NCBI GenBank assembly: GCA_018350325.1
Contig: JAEVLN010000005.1
Location: 4,004,393 to 4,068,392 of the forward strand
Direction: 5' to 3'
DNA length: 64,000 nucleotides
From: Globodera rostochiensis
Lineage: Eukaryota; Nematoda; Chromadorea; Rhabditida; Heteroderidae
Shown here: positions 19,830 through 30,205 of the stretch, one piece after another
Layout of the letters: each line of letters begins with the position of its first letter
How positions within the stretch are numbered: the stretch's first letter is position 1
Position numbers and translations under genes: made by a program
The notes under the pieces: model-generated
Seen by the model: only the letters and a program-made list of their open reading frames with translations
Told to the model about the DNA's origin: nothing
The model's database searches: none

Positions 19830-20972
19830 ATTGAACCGCACGAGAAGCAATTTGATGGAAGATGGCGGGACGAATCTGCACTAAAAAGAATCGTAAACGT
19901 TGAACATGAACCACTACTTACGGAGCAGCTAATGTGGCAGGTGAGCAACTTTATGAGCGAGAAAATAAAAGTTGCCAAAAAATTAATTTTCAATAAATAT
20001 CTTTTTGATGTTTGAAAGGATCATTAATATTATTGTTAAATGTTTCAACGATACGATTATTGTTGTGTCCGGTACACTACACTTGCTTTAGCTCCGGGTT
20101 ATAGTCTGGTAACTTGATAAAGGTTTTATTAAATAAAGCAAGGTATTGGATCGTTTGGGGAATTGTGCGGAGTGGGAAGTGAAAAAAGGTAAAGTGATGT
20201 TTTTCAGCAAAGCTTAAAAAGTGACATTCATTGGGGAGGGGCCGAGCAGAAGGGCTTTACACAAATTGTTGTTGGGCACTGTTTGGCAGTGCCAGAATGA
20301 GGATTGGGAGGGTTGATGGATTTAGGGGATGGGATGAAAGATTTGTGGGATAGGAACAGAAGGAACATTGAACACTAAACAGATGGATTTGCGGATCCAG
20401 CAATTAGTCCAAAAATCCCATTTTTTTTACAAAACGTAAAAACGTTCTGCAAAACTTTGGAACAAATTAAAATTGGATAAAACGCCTACTAAAAATATTT
20501 TGGGTTAAAGTTTGGTTCAATATTCAGGGATCGAATTTTTCAAAAATCTATAAGACATTCAGGGGCAGTTAAAATTAAACATGAATTTGAATGGTGGGAC
20601 GAGGAGAGTGGGGAGTTTAAAGAAAAATTGGAGGAACATGTTAAACAAAAATATCAAGACGGACAAGTTCCCAACATTTCTGATCAGAAAAATATTGAGG
20701 ATGAAATATTGAAAGAGAAATTTGATGAAATGGTTGGAAGACGAAGCCAATTCAGCGTCATCAGGGGATGATGTTGATCAGGAAAATTCTAAGGACGCTA
20801 AACATTTGTCTGATGAAAATCAGAGTGTTGATGAACAGCAAAATAAGTCCAATGAACGTGAAAAAATTGAGTCTGATCAGCAAAAACGCGAAATTATTCA
20901 GAAATTCCGAGAAATGAAAGATAATTATAAGAAAAACAGAAAATACTCCAAAAATGAATGGAATCTAAAATA
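19830..20972 (+). pseudogene. Family II HTH gene, degenerate copy
   Basis: It matches the gene at 35819-37274. Exon 2 is 19830-19940 (IEPHEKQFDGRWRDESALKR), with a one-base loss near its donor (CAG/GTGAGC). Exon 3 begins near 20562 (VKIKHEFEWWDEESGEFKEK...). A second shift near 20725 moves the frame to one reading SASSGDDVDQEN...EQQNKSNEREKIESDQQKRE, ending KNEWNLK before any complete HTH. Exon 1 is absent; the element end at 19740 replaces it. The frameshifts and missing HTH units argue against function. Confidence 0.6.
19941..20560. other. Second intron region of the degenerate family II copy; nothing else seen
   Basis: This is AT-rich, non-coding sequence between family II exons 2 and 3. 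It is longer than the 267-bp equivalent in the gene at 35819 and includes a G-rich stretch at 20230-20350. No element termini were recognised. Confidence 0.3.
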
Positions 20973-21527
20973 ATAAAATCGTTTAAAATTGAAAAATGTC
21001 AGAAGGCTAAACTCAAAAACATTTTAATCCGTGAACTTGATACGGATCTGACCTTGGGTAAAACCTAAAGTTGGCCCTCAAATTGATTTTAAGAAATTTT
21101 TTAGTGTAGTTGGATTTCGTAAAATTGGCCCGTTATGTACTTGGAAATCAATATGTTTGTACTTGGGAATTGTCTTTACTCGATGGGAGCCCTGAATTAA
21201 TCTATAAATTAGATGTTTTTTTGTTTGTAGCATTTCAGCACATGTGCCAGAGGGGCCGCTTGGCAATAGTATCACGCATATTATTTTAACATTTTTCGGA
21301 AGTTGAATCTGGGAGTTTAAGGCGCCAGCCCAACTCATCGCCACTCTGGCCATCTCCGTAGCGCCATTTGAGCGCTAACCCATTTCAGCGCCGCCATGCT
21401 TTACCAAATGTTTACGTTCTTCGTGGAATGCTCTTCACCACTGAGCTACATAGGCACCCTTGCACTCCCCTCAATCTCATCAGCAGCTGAGAAGAGGGCT
21501 CTGTAGGAAATAATAGGATATTCGCCC

Positions 21528-21597
21528 GGTAGGACTCGAACCCACATATTCCCTTTCCGTGAGCAGCTCTAGCCCATTGAGCTACTGGCGTTCACTT
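21528..21597 (-). repeat. tRNA-like / SINE head
   Basis: Read on the minus strand: GCCAGTAGCTCAATGGGCTA (A-box), a long variable middle, then GTGGGTTCGAGTCCTACC (B-box/T-arm). The A and B boxes match a tRNA Pol III promoter, but the anticodon region is oversized and no good seven-base loop is formed. I favour a tRNA-derived SINE over a functional tRNA. Confidence 0.45.
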
Positions 21598-21599
21598 TT

Positions 21600-21925
21600 A
21601 GAGGTCCTCCCACTGGTCCCCCCCCAAACCCTGAGGGTTCAAACCCTGAAACACTCTATACCCCGCGATGAGGCGGGAGTTACCCTGAAACCCTTAAGCC
21701 CTCTGGTTCTTTTACCCTCTTTCTCCCACACTCCGCTTCCTTCAGGCATCACAGGGAAGGAGGAAGAGAAGAGGGAAAGGCAGGATGTGGCACAATGGAA
21801 CCGTTTGTCAAAAACCCCCCCCCCCCCAAACCCTGAGGGTTCAAACCCTGAAACACTCTATACCCCGCGATGAGGCGGGATTTACCCTGAAACCCTTAAG
21901 CCCTCTGGTTCTACCCCTAAGCCTT
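21600..21925. repeat. Duplicated CCCTGAGGGTTCAAACCCTG repeat
   Basis: A unit of about 100 bp containing CCCTGAGGGTTCAAACCCTG, ACACTCTATACCCCGCGATG and AACCCTTAAGCCCTCTGG occurs at about 21619-21715 and again at 21826-21915. A third copy is at 62246-62345. Between them lies GGAAGAGAAGAGGGAAAGG followed by CACAATGGAACCGTTTGTCA, which also occurs at 60563-60620. It is a dispersed repeat with no clear coding function. Confidence 0.6.
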
Positions 21926-22088
21926 GTGATAGGCCCACGATGGGATAGGATGGCCCGCTAACCGAAACCCTCCCAACCCTTTTTGAGATAGTCAAGAAAA
22001 GACGATAAAAAAATTCGAGGCAATTTTATTAATTTTTCATTTGGCTATTCACAATCGTTCGCCATTTTAATAAAATAATGAATTAGTT

Positions 22089-22250
22089 GGAAAAATATTT
22101 ATGAGATGTCAGGAATATTGATTTGGTTCCGGTTCAAATTATGGAAAAATATTTATGAGATGTCAGGAATATTGATTTGGTTCCGGTTCAAATTATGGAA
22201 AAATATTTATGAGATGTCAGGAATATTGATTTGCTTCCGGTTCAAAAGGT
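22089..22250 (+). promoter_or_regulatory. Family I upstream box, three 54-bp tandem copies
   Basis: The unit (AAAAATATTTATGAGATGTC, AGGAATATTGATTTGGTTCC, GGTTCAAA...) is repeated three times ahead of copy F. Single copies occur 200-300 bp upstream of most other family I genes in the same orientation, so this is the best candidate for a shared regulatory element, or for the end of the amplified unit. Confidence 0.5.
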
Positions 22251-22489
22251 TTAGGCAATATTATTAAAGAATATGATTTATAATTGGGTCTGTCATTTAT
22301 TACTTTTAATATTATTTATTAAAGCTAAATAATTTTATTAATATTTGTAAACATTTGAATATTTATTATTTTTACAGAAATTCTTTTACATCAAAATAGT
22401 TGACAATTTTTCATATCGAGTTTTACGTTTATATTATAAAATTAATTGGAATTTTAAATCTCGCTAAGAAGTTATTTTGCCCGAATAAA

Positions 22490-23131
22490 ATGGAAGAATT
22501 TTGGATTTTAATTTTGGTGGCAATTTTTGCAACAAATTCACTGGACAAAGCCAAATCCGTAAAAGTAAAATTGGAACTCAAAACATTTGATGAAATATTC
22601 GGAGAAGGCTGGTGGGACAAAGGTGAAGCCGCCGAAGATTTGAAAATGTCGGCGCCAACAAATTTTGGACAAAATGTCCATCACCAAATCGACCGGCAGA
22701 ACACCCAAATTGGACAAACTGAACGCAATTCAACTGATCACCTTGGACAAATTGAACCCAATTCAACTGATCAGCTTGGACAAATTGAACCCAATTCAAC
22801 AGATCAGCTTGGACAAATTGAACCCAATTCAACTGATCAGCTTGGACAAATTGAACCCAATTCAACTGATCAGCTTGGACAAATTGAACCCAATGCAACT
22901 GATTTGCTAAACATTTAAAAGTCAATCGCACAAAAATCTTTGAATGGAAAAAAGAATTTGGCTTATCTCAAAGAAATACAAAAAATGAGCGAAAATATTT
23001 GTTAGAGAAATTTGATCAAATGAAAGCCGAGTTAAAGCGGGACGGGCTCAAAAAACTCTTATCCCAGTCAAATAAATGAAACTGTCGCAAAAGAGTTGGG
23101 CCTCAGTTTTAGAACAATCTACGCTTGGAAA
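22490..23131 (+). pseudogene. Family I copy F, deletion frameshift
   Basis: An ATG at 22490 opens a 142-codon frame (to 22918): signal-like start, FDEIFGEGWWDKGEAAEDLK, linker and six GQxExN repeats. A deletion then joins the last repeat (NATDLL) to the AKHLKV helix of HTH1 in the wrong frame, producing a stop at once. The remaining HTH1 end and HTH2 sequence (to about 23131, IYAWKYE) carries another one-base insertion (CTCAAAAAACTC). A spliced HTH protein is unlikely. If translated, the product is a secreted repeat-only protein. Its 5' flank matches those of copies J and R. Confidence 0.65.
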
Positions 23132-23662
23132 TATGAATATTATGTTATTTTGATTTTAATTTCAAGAGACTTAAATTATCTATAAATCAGGGTGCCATCT
23201 GTCCTTATTTATAATATTTGTTTTTTTGTTTAATAATTTTTTTGAAACGAACTTTTGTTTATATTTTAAAATCGTTTTGAATTGAGAAATTTTATTATAA
23301 AAAAATTTTCAAAGAAACCTATGATTCCTCGTACGGGATGCCCAAAAAGAAAATACGCAATCGAATGCTCAATTTTTGTTTAATTGTTACAAATGTTGCA
23401 ATTTTTAAAGAATTCACTTTTGGGGCAGTACATCTCTATTAAGAAAAAGTCGATTTTTAAGAGTTATTTTTTGGGATTTAAGGGTGTATTTATCCGTTTT
23501 ATTGCATTCATTAACCACCAATTCGATTATTTGTCGCATTCTCTAAAGGTAGAACGTTTAAATATGAGCACTTTATGTAGTTTGGAAAAAAGGGCACCGG
23601 CATCCAGTGTCCCGAGTAAACAGACGTTTAGAGTCGCTCGCGATAACTTTGATTTTCATTGG
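23132..23662. other. No gene; repeat shared with 34870-35040
   Basis: The sequence just after copy F (TATTATGTTATTTTGATTTT ... CGAACTTTTGTTTATATTTT, to about 23340) recurs at 34870-35060. It is probably a mobile-element interior. A 116-codon frame at 23384-23734 has no recognisable features. Confidence 0.35.
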
Positions 23663-24401
23663 GGCAGATGGCGGTCGGTTAACCGAACCGAAAGCAAAAA
23701 CCGGCTTTTTTGGCCCAAAAACCGGGGGTCGTAAAACCGGCCTAACCGGAAAACCGGTAGCACTGCTTTCCCGGTTATGTCGTTGCGACGCAACTTGTCC
23801 GGGTTATGTTTTTTTGCAAGCAAATTGTACATAGCCTGGCGTGTACCCACACTTCAAAGTTTCACCCTACAAATTGAGCTGAGTCACGCACCATGAACTG
23901 TTTTTTTTCCCAAACCCCGAACTAGGTAGCGAAGCTCTTCAAACGCGTTAGCGCTTTAGCAGCGCCACATAGACACGGATGTACCTCACTCCACTAGTTT
24001 TAATAGTAGTTTTGTTGAGAAAAAAGTTTTTGAAATTTCCCAGTTTTTTTTTGATTAGATACAATTCACAAGTTTCCATTTCATTTTTTGATTGGTCACA
24101 TGCATTGAATATTTAAAAAATGTATAGCTTTTGTTCAAAGCTGATTGATCTTAATTATTTTAGTTTATAAAATGCAGAAACCCCAAGGCAAGCCAAAAAG
24201 AGTCGTAGGGGGGGGGGGGGGTGCATTTTTGGAGGTTTATACATTTTTCTTAAGCAATTTGTTCCAAATTACGAATTTGAAAATCAACAGGGACCTTCCC
24301 CCCTATGGTTTGCCAAAAACCGGTTTCAATTTTCGGTTAACCGGGTGTCAGCCAAAAAACCAAAAACCGCCCACGGTTAAAACCGCTTTTGCTCTACCCT
24401 A
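23663..24401. mobile_element. hAT-like element with GGTTAACCG terminal repeats
   Basis: The right terminus, inverted, is TAGGGTAGAGCAAAAGCGG followed by TTTTAACCG and CGGTTTTTGG units. The left side has GGCGGTCGGTTAACCGAACC and several AACCGG words. The two ends are only partly matched and no 8-bp duplication is visible, so the left boundary is approximate. The interior is AT-rich with a poly-G run at 24210. Confidence 0.5.
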
Positions 24402-24595
24402 ATTATCACCGATCCAGTTTGAAAAGACAGCTGAAAAAATTTTAATCGAGCCAATATAGATTTATTTCTATTAATGCATTGTACCAAAATATGTTAATTA
24501 AACAAATAAATGAATCCTAATTAGATGCATATTACAAACATGGTTTTCATAGAAATCCCAGTCTGCATAAAGCGCCAGGGTCAGGATTCAATCGG

Positions 24596-25863
24596 TCATT
24601 TATTCAAACTCCCCGAATTCGAGTTCCCAGTTTCCTGAACATTTGAGCCATCATTCTCTTCCACAGAATCGAGCTGTAGTTTAAATTGCTTTTTCCAATT
24701 ATACAAAGTTCGTGTTCCAATTTTCAACATTTTGGCAATGTCCTTGTCACTAATTTTATGATTTTGGTCCTTAATTTCATAATAACGTTTCATCAATAAT
24801 TCCTTTTGTTTGTCATGGGCGTATTTGTTGGCTGCTGTAAAAGGATTTTTATTTAATATAAATAAATAATAAATTTGGTTTCGAAATACTCACTGGGTTG
24901 GCCAAGTTCACTTTTCCAATTAGAAATTGTTCTATAAGTTATGCTCAATTCTTTTGCGACAGTTTCATCAATTTCGTTTTTATAAGAATTTTTGAATCCA
25001 TCCCGCTTTAACTCGGCTTTCATTTGATCAAATTTCTCTACCAAATTTTCTCGCTTATTTTTTGTATTTATTCGACTTAAGCCAAATTCTTTTTTCCATT
25101 CATATATTTTTGAACGATTGACCTTTAAATGTTTAGCAATTTTATCCTCAATTTGAGTTCTTTCTTTGTAAGGAAATTTTCCTTTTTGCTTAAATTCGTC
25201 TTTCATTGCGTGGAATTTGGCAACAATTTTACGTTTTCGCTCGTCTTCCGCATTATTTTCGGCATTATCATAGTGATCAGACTTTGTGGGAGGAGGATTC
25301 CGATCAGTTGAATTTGGTTCAATTTGTCCAAGCTGATCAGTTGAATTGGGTTCAATTTGTCCAAGCTGATCAGTTGAATTGGGTTCAATTTGTCCAAGCT
25401 GATCAGTTGAATTGGGTTCAATTTGTCCAAGCTGATCAGTTGAATTGGATTCAATTTGTCCAAGCTGATCAGTTGAATTGGGTTCAATTTGTCCAAGCTG
25501 ATCAGTTGAATTTGGTTCAATTTGTCCAAAGTCATCAGACTCTATGAGAGTAGGATTCTGATCAGTTGAATTGGATTCAATTTGTCCAAAGTCATCAGAC
25601 TCTATGAGAGTAGGATTCTGATCAGTTGAATTGGATTCAATTTGTCCAATTTGGGTGTTCTGCCGGTCGATTTTGTGATGGACATTTTGTTCAAAGTTTG
25701 TTGGCGCCGGCATTTTCAAATCTTTGGCGGTTTCATCTTTGTCCCACCAGCCTTCTCCGAATATTTCATCAAATGTTTTGAGTTCCAATTTTACGGATTC
25801 GGCTTTGTCCAGTGAATTTGTTGCAAAGAATAACACCAAAATTAAAATCCAAAACTCGTTCAT
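24596..25863 (-). CDS. Family I secreted multi-HTH protein, copy G (intact, most 11-aa repeats)
   Basis: Exon 1 is 25863-24894 and exon 2 is 24834-24596, with a 59-bp intron (GTGAGT...TTTTACAG, phase 1); 402 aa. I chose the ATG at 25863 because MNEFWILILVLFFATNSLDK is the conserved signal-like start; an upstream in-frame ATG at 25953 adds 30 residues encoded by promoter sequence. After FDEIFGEGWWDKDETAKDLK come nine GQIE(S/P)NSTDQ motifs (about 72-188): two 20-aa units, then a run of 11-aa units. HTH1 is about 212-262, HTH2 274-321 and HTH3 338-380. A basic DERKRK stretch precedes HTH1. All three frames of the repeat are open, which explains the overlapping spurious frames. Confidence 0.87.
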
Positions 25864-26279
25864 TTTTATGATAATGTTGGGATTTATATAATTATTGTAA
25901 ATAAAATAAATAACTAAAATTGTAATTTTTTTAGCCCAAATAAATAAATGCAAATTAAAAAATCTTTTGGAGTCACTCAGAAAATCAATAAAGCTTGCAA
26001 TGTTTTAATCAAAAATGTTATTAAAAAATGAAATGGGCACTTATTATATAAAACATAATGTTTTAATAATAATTACAGCGGAATCAATATTACTGACATC
26101 TCTTGAATATTTTCCTTTCATCATTATGTATAAAATTGGCGATCGATTGTGAATGGTTAAAATTAAAAATATTAAAAAAATAAAAATTCGCCCTGGAGAA
26201 AAAATTCGGAAAAAACCGATAAAACTCGGATCAAAAGTCAAATAACCATCTACCCTTTCCCAAGAAAAAACATCCACAC

Positions 26280-26500
26280 CAGGGATGTAAGCGGATTCCG
26301 GTTTCCGGATTTCCGAAAATCTTTGTGCTCGGAAAACGGACTTTTTGCAAAAATCGATGAAAAATCTGGAAATTTGCTAAATTGCCGGATTTTTCATAGT
26401 TTTGGATCGGGGGGGGGGGGGTGGGCCACGGTGACGATAAGCGCCGCCGAAAAAATTTGAGTTTTTGATGAAATTTCTTTAAAAAAATGGTCCAAAACCA
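26280..26500. mobile_element. Left half of a hAT-like element (CAGGGATGTAAGCGG)
   Basis: It begins CAGGGATGTAAGCGGATTCC, continues with GGTTTCCGGATTTCCG repeats, and includes the degenerate palindrome GTGACGATAAGCGCCGCCG near 26436-26455. The right half is missing; the sequence passes into a family I fragment near 26512. Confidence 0.5.
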
Positions 26501-26511
26501 CAGAAAAAAGT

Positions 26512-27300
26512 TTGTTGGCGGCATTTTCAAATCTTTGGCTTCACCTTTATCTCACCAGCATTCTCCGAGCCATTATTATTTTCTAATAATTGATTTGTCA
26601 ATTTTTTAGTTATAACATTTCTATTACTAAAAATGTCGGAGATTTGGTCGTTTTTCGATAAAATTTCATCAAAGAAACCGCCCTGTGCCAATTTGTAACA
26701 AATCTTTTTCTTGTAAACGGTCGTCCACGAAAGGGTTGTGGGACCATTTATGGACAAGGTATAATGATGAGTTTTGCAAATTACAACAAAACAAGAAAAA
26801 AGTTGTTATTCGGGTAAAGTTTGAAAAATTCTTGATGTGTTTATCACATGTTTTAGGAAAAAAATCAGCAGCAGAAAATTACCAATTTTTTTTGATACGA
26901 CTGATCAACGTCAAAAAGCGGAAGAGTTGACCCCGAAAAGTGTTTTTATACCCTCCGGTTAGCGGTTGGGGACAGTTAGGCGCGGCCGTTTTGGCCTGGC
27001 AAAGTTTGGCGCCGCTGGTAAGTTGGATATTTTGGCGCTGTTATGCACTTTTTAATTGCAATAAATGCCTAAATGAGCTTAGGCACAGGACTAACCCTAA
27101 GCTAGCTACAAATTAGCCCTAAGCTTAGTCATATGCTTAAAAATCTGATCAAATTTCTCTATCAAATTTTTGTCGCTCATTTTTTGTTTTTCTTGTTTTA
27201 TGCCAAATTCTTTTTTTCATTTATATATTTTTGAGTTACTGACTTTTAAATGGTTAGCAAGTGATCAGACTCTGTGAGAGGAGGATTTTGATCAGAGCCT
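26512..27300 (-). pseudogene. Scattered family I fragments
   Basis: 26512-26570 (minus) matches the GEGWWDKGEAEDLKMP coding region. 27145-27300 (minus) matches one repeat (TGATCAGACTCTGTGAGAGG inverted), the HTH1 helices and the start of HTH2. The stretch between them holds unrelated AT-rich sequence, with GCTTAGGC-like words near 27070-27130. All are relics without an open frame. Confidence 0.5.
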
Positions 27301-27867
27301 TTTTAAAATTTTTCGTTAAAGTATTTTTTTGTTCCCGCCGGCGGCTGTCGGCACCGTTGGGCTCCCCTCACCTTCCCTGAAAAATTTGAGGTGATCTTCG
27401 GAAGTTAAAATAGTATATTTAATGGGTGTTTTTTTCTAAACAAAACCGTTGTGGGCGAAAATTTGAAAATTAAGGAAAAGCAACTTTTTTTGAAGTAACT
27501 CCAAAAGCGGATAGAATAACCGGGGAAAGTCAGAGACTTAGGGGTTCATTAGGCTTAGGCCTAAGCCACCCTGGCTTGGGGTTTGTAACCAAAATACGAT
27601 ACGATTTTTTTACGATACAGGATAATGCCAAAATTACGATATTTACGCTTACGATACGTTACGATATGTTTTCTTGCTGTGTTAAAAATTCAAAAAAAAA
27701 AATTATTTTTGGTAGAAATTTCCAGTTTTTTTTAATTGGCACCGCCGGGAAAAGGCAAATAATGATCGAATCTTGCTTATTAAACGATTATTAGACAAAG
27801 ATATTTTTCGAAAATTTAAAATCTTCAAATGCCAAATGCCTTCAAATATTCCCCAAATTTGAGTTCT
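27301..27867. other. Element relics; no intact gene
   Basis: A GC-rich palindrome relic (GCCGGCGGCTGTCGGCACCG) lies at 27335-27360. TTAGGCTTAGGCCTAAGCCA lies at 27548-27568. ACGATACG/TACGATA subterminal-type repeats lie at 27593-27665. The last 30 bp (27838-27867) are the tail of copy H exon 2, cut off by the LTR element that follows. Confidence 0.4.
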
Positions 27868-28102
27868 TGTTACGACCCCAAGTCCGAAGTAAATAGAGAA
27901 TATTTATTCGGAGAGAAAGGGAGGGGTCAAACAAGGATGGGAATCAAATATATTGATTGGGTCAATTGGGAATGCAACGAAATGTGGGGAATGAATGGAA
28001 GTGCATGAGGAAGGGTCAAGGGCGGGTATTTATGGACGTAAATGGGTGTGACAATCAATAGGGACCAATTGGGGATTGGGTCATCTGAGTACCGACCGAA
28101 CA
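27868..28102 (-). repeat. 3' LTR
   Basis: The 235-bp terminal repeat lies downstream of the gag-protease gene on the minus strand and matches 30206-30440. On the minus strand it begins TGTTCGGTCGGTACTC. It is preceded by the purine tract at about 28103-28112. Confidence 0.9.
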
Positions 28103-28181
28103 TCTCCCCCCTAAAAAAGAGTGTCTGCTTCCATCCGTCGTTCTTGACCGATGTTTCTTCGGGACCACCTTCGGGCTCCTC

Positions 28182-29840
28182 TTAGGCCAAAGGGTTCAGA
28201 TCGCTGACGAGGAGTAGAGGGCGATCGCTTTCCAATCGCTCTCGCTGGCCATGTCCATCATCGGCCTTTTCTCCAGCAATGTTCTCGGACGGTGCTTTGC
28301 GCAAGCTGACCCCGTCTTGACGAGTTCCGGTGCGGTTGCTCACATAACCTGCACGCCCTGACTGCGAGTTCGATTGGCTCGCGATAACGGTTGCTCCCAA
28401 CGCAAAACGTTTCGTCATTCGTAGATGTTTGTCCGATGGCTTCTTCTTGATCACACCATCTCGAACAGCCGATTGGTAATGCCGCTCTTTTGCTCCCTGG
28501 ACGTTGTCGGCTGGCAACTTACCTGCCAAGCTCCTTCGGATGGGATCCATGAGTCCCAATTTTTCCATCATCTCAGTTCCGAGCAAGTTCTTTGATCCTT
28601 TCTTGGATACAAAGAAGCGTCCAGTTTGTGTCCGTCCTCCGATCGAGAATGTCGCCAAACCTTTTCCCAGAAAGGTGCGAGTGGATCCGTCAGGGTACTT
28701 GGCTCGTTCATTGCAACGGCTCACCCGCGGAGATCCGATTCGTCGATGGGCTTCCTCGCACAGCACTGTGCTTTCAGTGCCCGAATCGATCACAAAATCC
28801 ACGTTCTTCCCATTCATTTCAATCGGGATCTCGATCAGACGGTGTTTCTGGTTGATCGAATTGACCAGAAAAACTCCTCCCAGCCTCACTGAATTGGCTG
28901 CCTTCTCTTCCCTTATCCCATTTCCATTCTTCTTCAGCCAGGCCTGATGTGGCGCACACATTCTTTCCACGTGCCCTGTCATGTTGCATTTACGGCAAAC
29001 CGTTTTGATGTGACGGCACCGCCTGCATGAATGTTCAATGCCGCAGCGCCAACAATTGTGTTGCGATCGGCTCCACTGGCTTTTCCTCGATGAGTTGCTC
29101 CCACTGGAAGAATTCTCCGTGTTCTTCCGCTTTCTCTGCGGTTTCGATTTGACCGCTAACACGTTTCGCACAACGGACGGCTGTTCGATGGCCTTGGCTT
29201 CGGCGATGGTTGACAAATACATCTTGAGGTCATCAACAATGCCCTCGTATTTGACCTTGTCGCCATCCGCTGCCAACTTAGCCAGAATTCGCGATCGAAG
29301 AGCGGCGTCACTCGGTGATTTCAACGCTATCAACAGCATCAAGCTATTGAATTGCTCCTCCTCCAACTTCTTAAAATCGAAGTCTCGCAACAGCCGCTTG
29401 TGTCGGTTAACAAATGTGCAAAAGTCCTCGTCGTCCTGCTTCCTCGCGCGGAGGCACTCATATCGGTCAATCCAAACGGACTGAGGTTTGCCAAACAAAC
29501 CGTTGAGCTGCTCCATTGTCTGCGCAAAACTGAATTCCGTGACCTTCTTTGGCAGGCAGGATTTGCTGTATTCCGCATACGCGTCCTCGCCCAACTTGGT
29601 CATCAGCAACTTGACTTTCAGATCGTCTGAAAGGTTCGGTGCAGAACAGTCCACTGCAAAGTTGAATCGGTCGAGCCAATCCTCAACTTTCCTTCCCCGC
29701 TGCTCGCTGAGCTCAAAACATTCAATGTTTGGTAGCGACGGCAGCGGAGGTGTGATGAGTGCAGGACTTTGCTGTTGGTTTGCCAACAGTTGTTGAAGGA
29801 CTTGCGTCAGCTGCTGGATAACTGCTTCTGTCATCTCCAC
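28182..29840 (-). CDS. gag: Gag-protease polyprotein of the LTR retroelement
   Basis: A 552-aa single frame. Residues about 40-220 form a capsid-like region (EDWLDRFNFAVDCSAPN ... WIDRYECLRARKQDDEDFC), followed by a Ser/Arg/Lys-rich linker. A cysteine-rich nucleocapsid region at 263-295 ends in a canonical CCHC knuckle (C282, C285, H290, C295). An aspartic-protease motif DSGTE starts at 352 in VDFVIDSGTES. After about residue 430 the similarity to protease fades and no reverse transcriptase follows. The frame ends 80 bp before the 3' LTR. GC content is clearly higher than in the surrounding AT-rich DNA, as expected of a recently arrived element. Mobilisation would need pol from a related autonomous element. 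Confidence 0.88.
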   Translation of the reverse strand: MEMTEAVIQQLTQVLQQLLANQQQSPALITPPLPSLPNIECFELSEQRGRKVEDWLDRFNFAVDCSAPNLSDDLKVKLLMTKLGEDAYAEYSKSCLPKKVTEFSFAQTMEQLNGLFGKPQSVWIDRYECLRARKQDDEDFCTFVNRHKRLLRDFDFKKLEEEQFNSLMLLIALKSPSDAALRSRILAKLAADGDKVKYEGIVDDLKMYLSTIAEAKAIEQPSVVRNVLAVKSKPQRKRKNTENSSSGSNSSRKSQWSRSQHNCWRCGIEHSCRRCRHIKTVCRKCNMTGHVERMCAPHQAWLKKNGNGIREEKAANSVRLGGVFLVNSINQKHRLIEIPIEMNGKNVDFVIDSGTESTVLCEEAHRRIGSPRVSRCNERAKYPDGSTRTFLGKGLATFSIGGRTQTGRFFVSKKGSKNLLGTEMMEKLGLMDPIRRSLAGKLPADNVQGAKERHYQSAVRDGVIKKKPSDKHLRMTKRFALGATVIASQSNSQSGRAGYVSNRTGTRQDGVSLRKAPSENIAGEKADDGHGQRERLESDRPLLLVSDLNPLA

Positions 29841-30205
29841 GGCTCAGATTTTGTCGAATATAAAACCACACCAAGTGGACTTTCTTCCCTCCTGGGGAAT
29901 ACTCGTTTTATTGTCGTTCACCACTTCCTGTTAGCAGCACCTAGCTTACCAACTAGTGGGTTGCGCGTAGATGAACTGTTTTGTGTCGCCTGGACAGCAA
30001 AACAGTAGCGCGATGATTTCCTTTAGCAAGTGCTTCAAGCGGCTTGCTAAGAACGGACAATAGTGGTAGCGCCAAGCTTTCCACCAATTTCACAAAATCC
30101 GCAGTTGTGCGGTTGTGCTGTTGTTCTCTTCCTGGAACAAACAAAACGATTGGACACAACCCACAATTTGATTTGCAGTTCGTATGCAGCACAGGCGTCG
30201 CCAAT

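Larger units (their letters stand above)
20973..22088. other. Intergenic: tRNA-like repeats and CCTGAGGGTT repeats
   Basis: Short degenerate HTH-like coding continues to about 21060. Two minus-strand tRNA-like pieces lie at 21420-21462 and 21528-21597. From 21600 to 21925 a GC-richer repeat is present twice. Near 22030-22085 the sequence TTCACAATCGTTCGCC begins the conserved 5' flank of copy F. Confidence 0.4.

Noticed and set aside
25206..25547. Opposite-strand frames rich in QLNWVQFVQAD and LDKLNPIQLIS
   Set aside because: These are the other reading frames of the family I repeat; its 33-bp unit is open in several frames. They lack starts, domains and conservation outside the array.
25864..25953. 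Upstream ATG extending copy G by 30 residues
   Set aside because: The extension is encoded by conserved promoter sequence, and in other copies the protein begins at MNEFW/MEEFW, which gives the signal-like N-terminus.
28504..29796. Several plus-strand frames opposite gag
   Set aside because: Shadows of the GC-richer gag-protease gene on the minus strand, which has clear zinc-knuckle and protease motifs.
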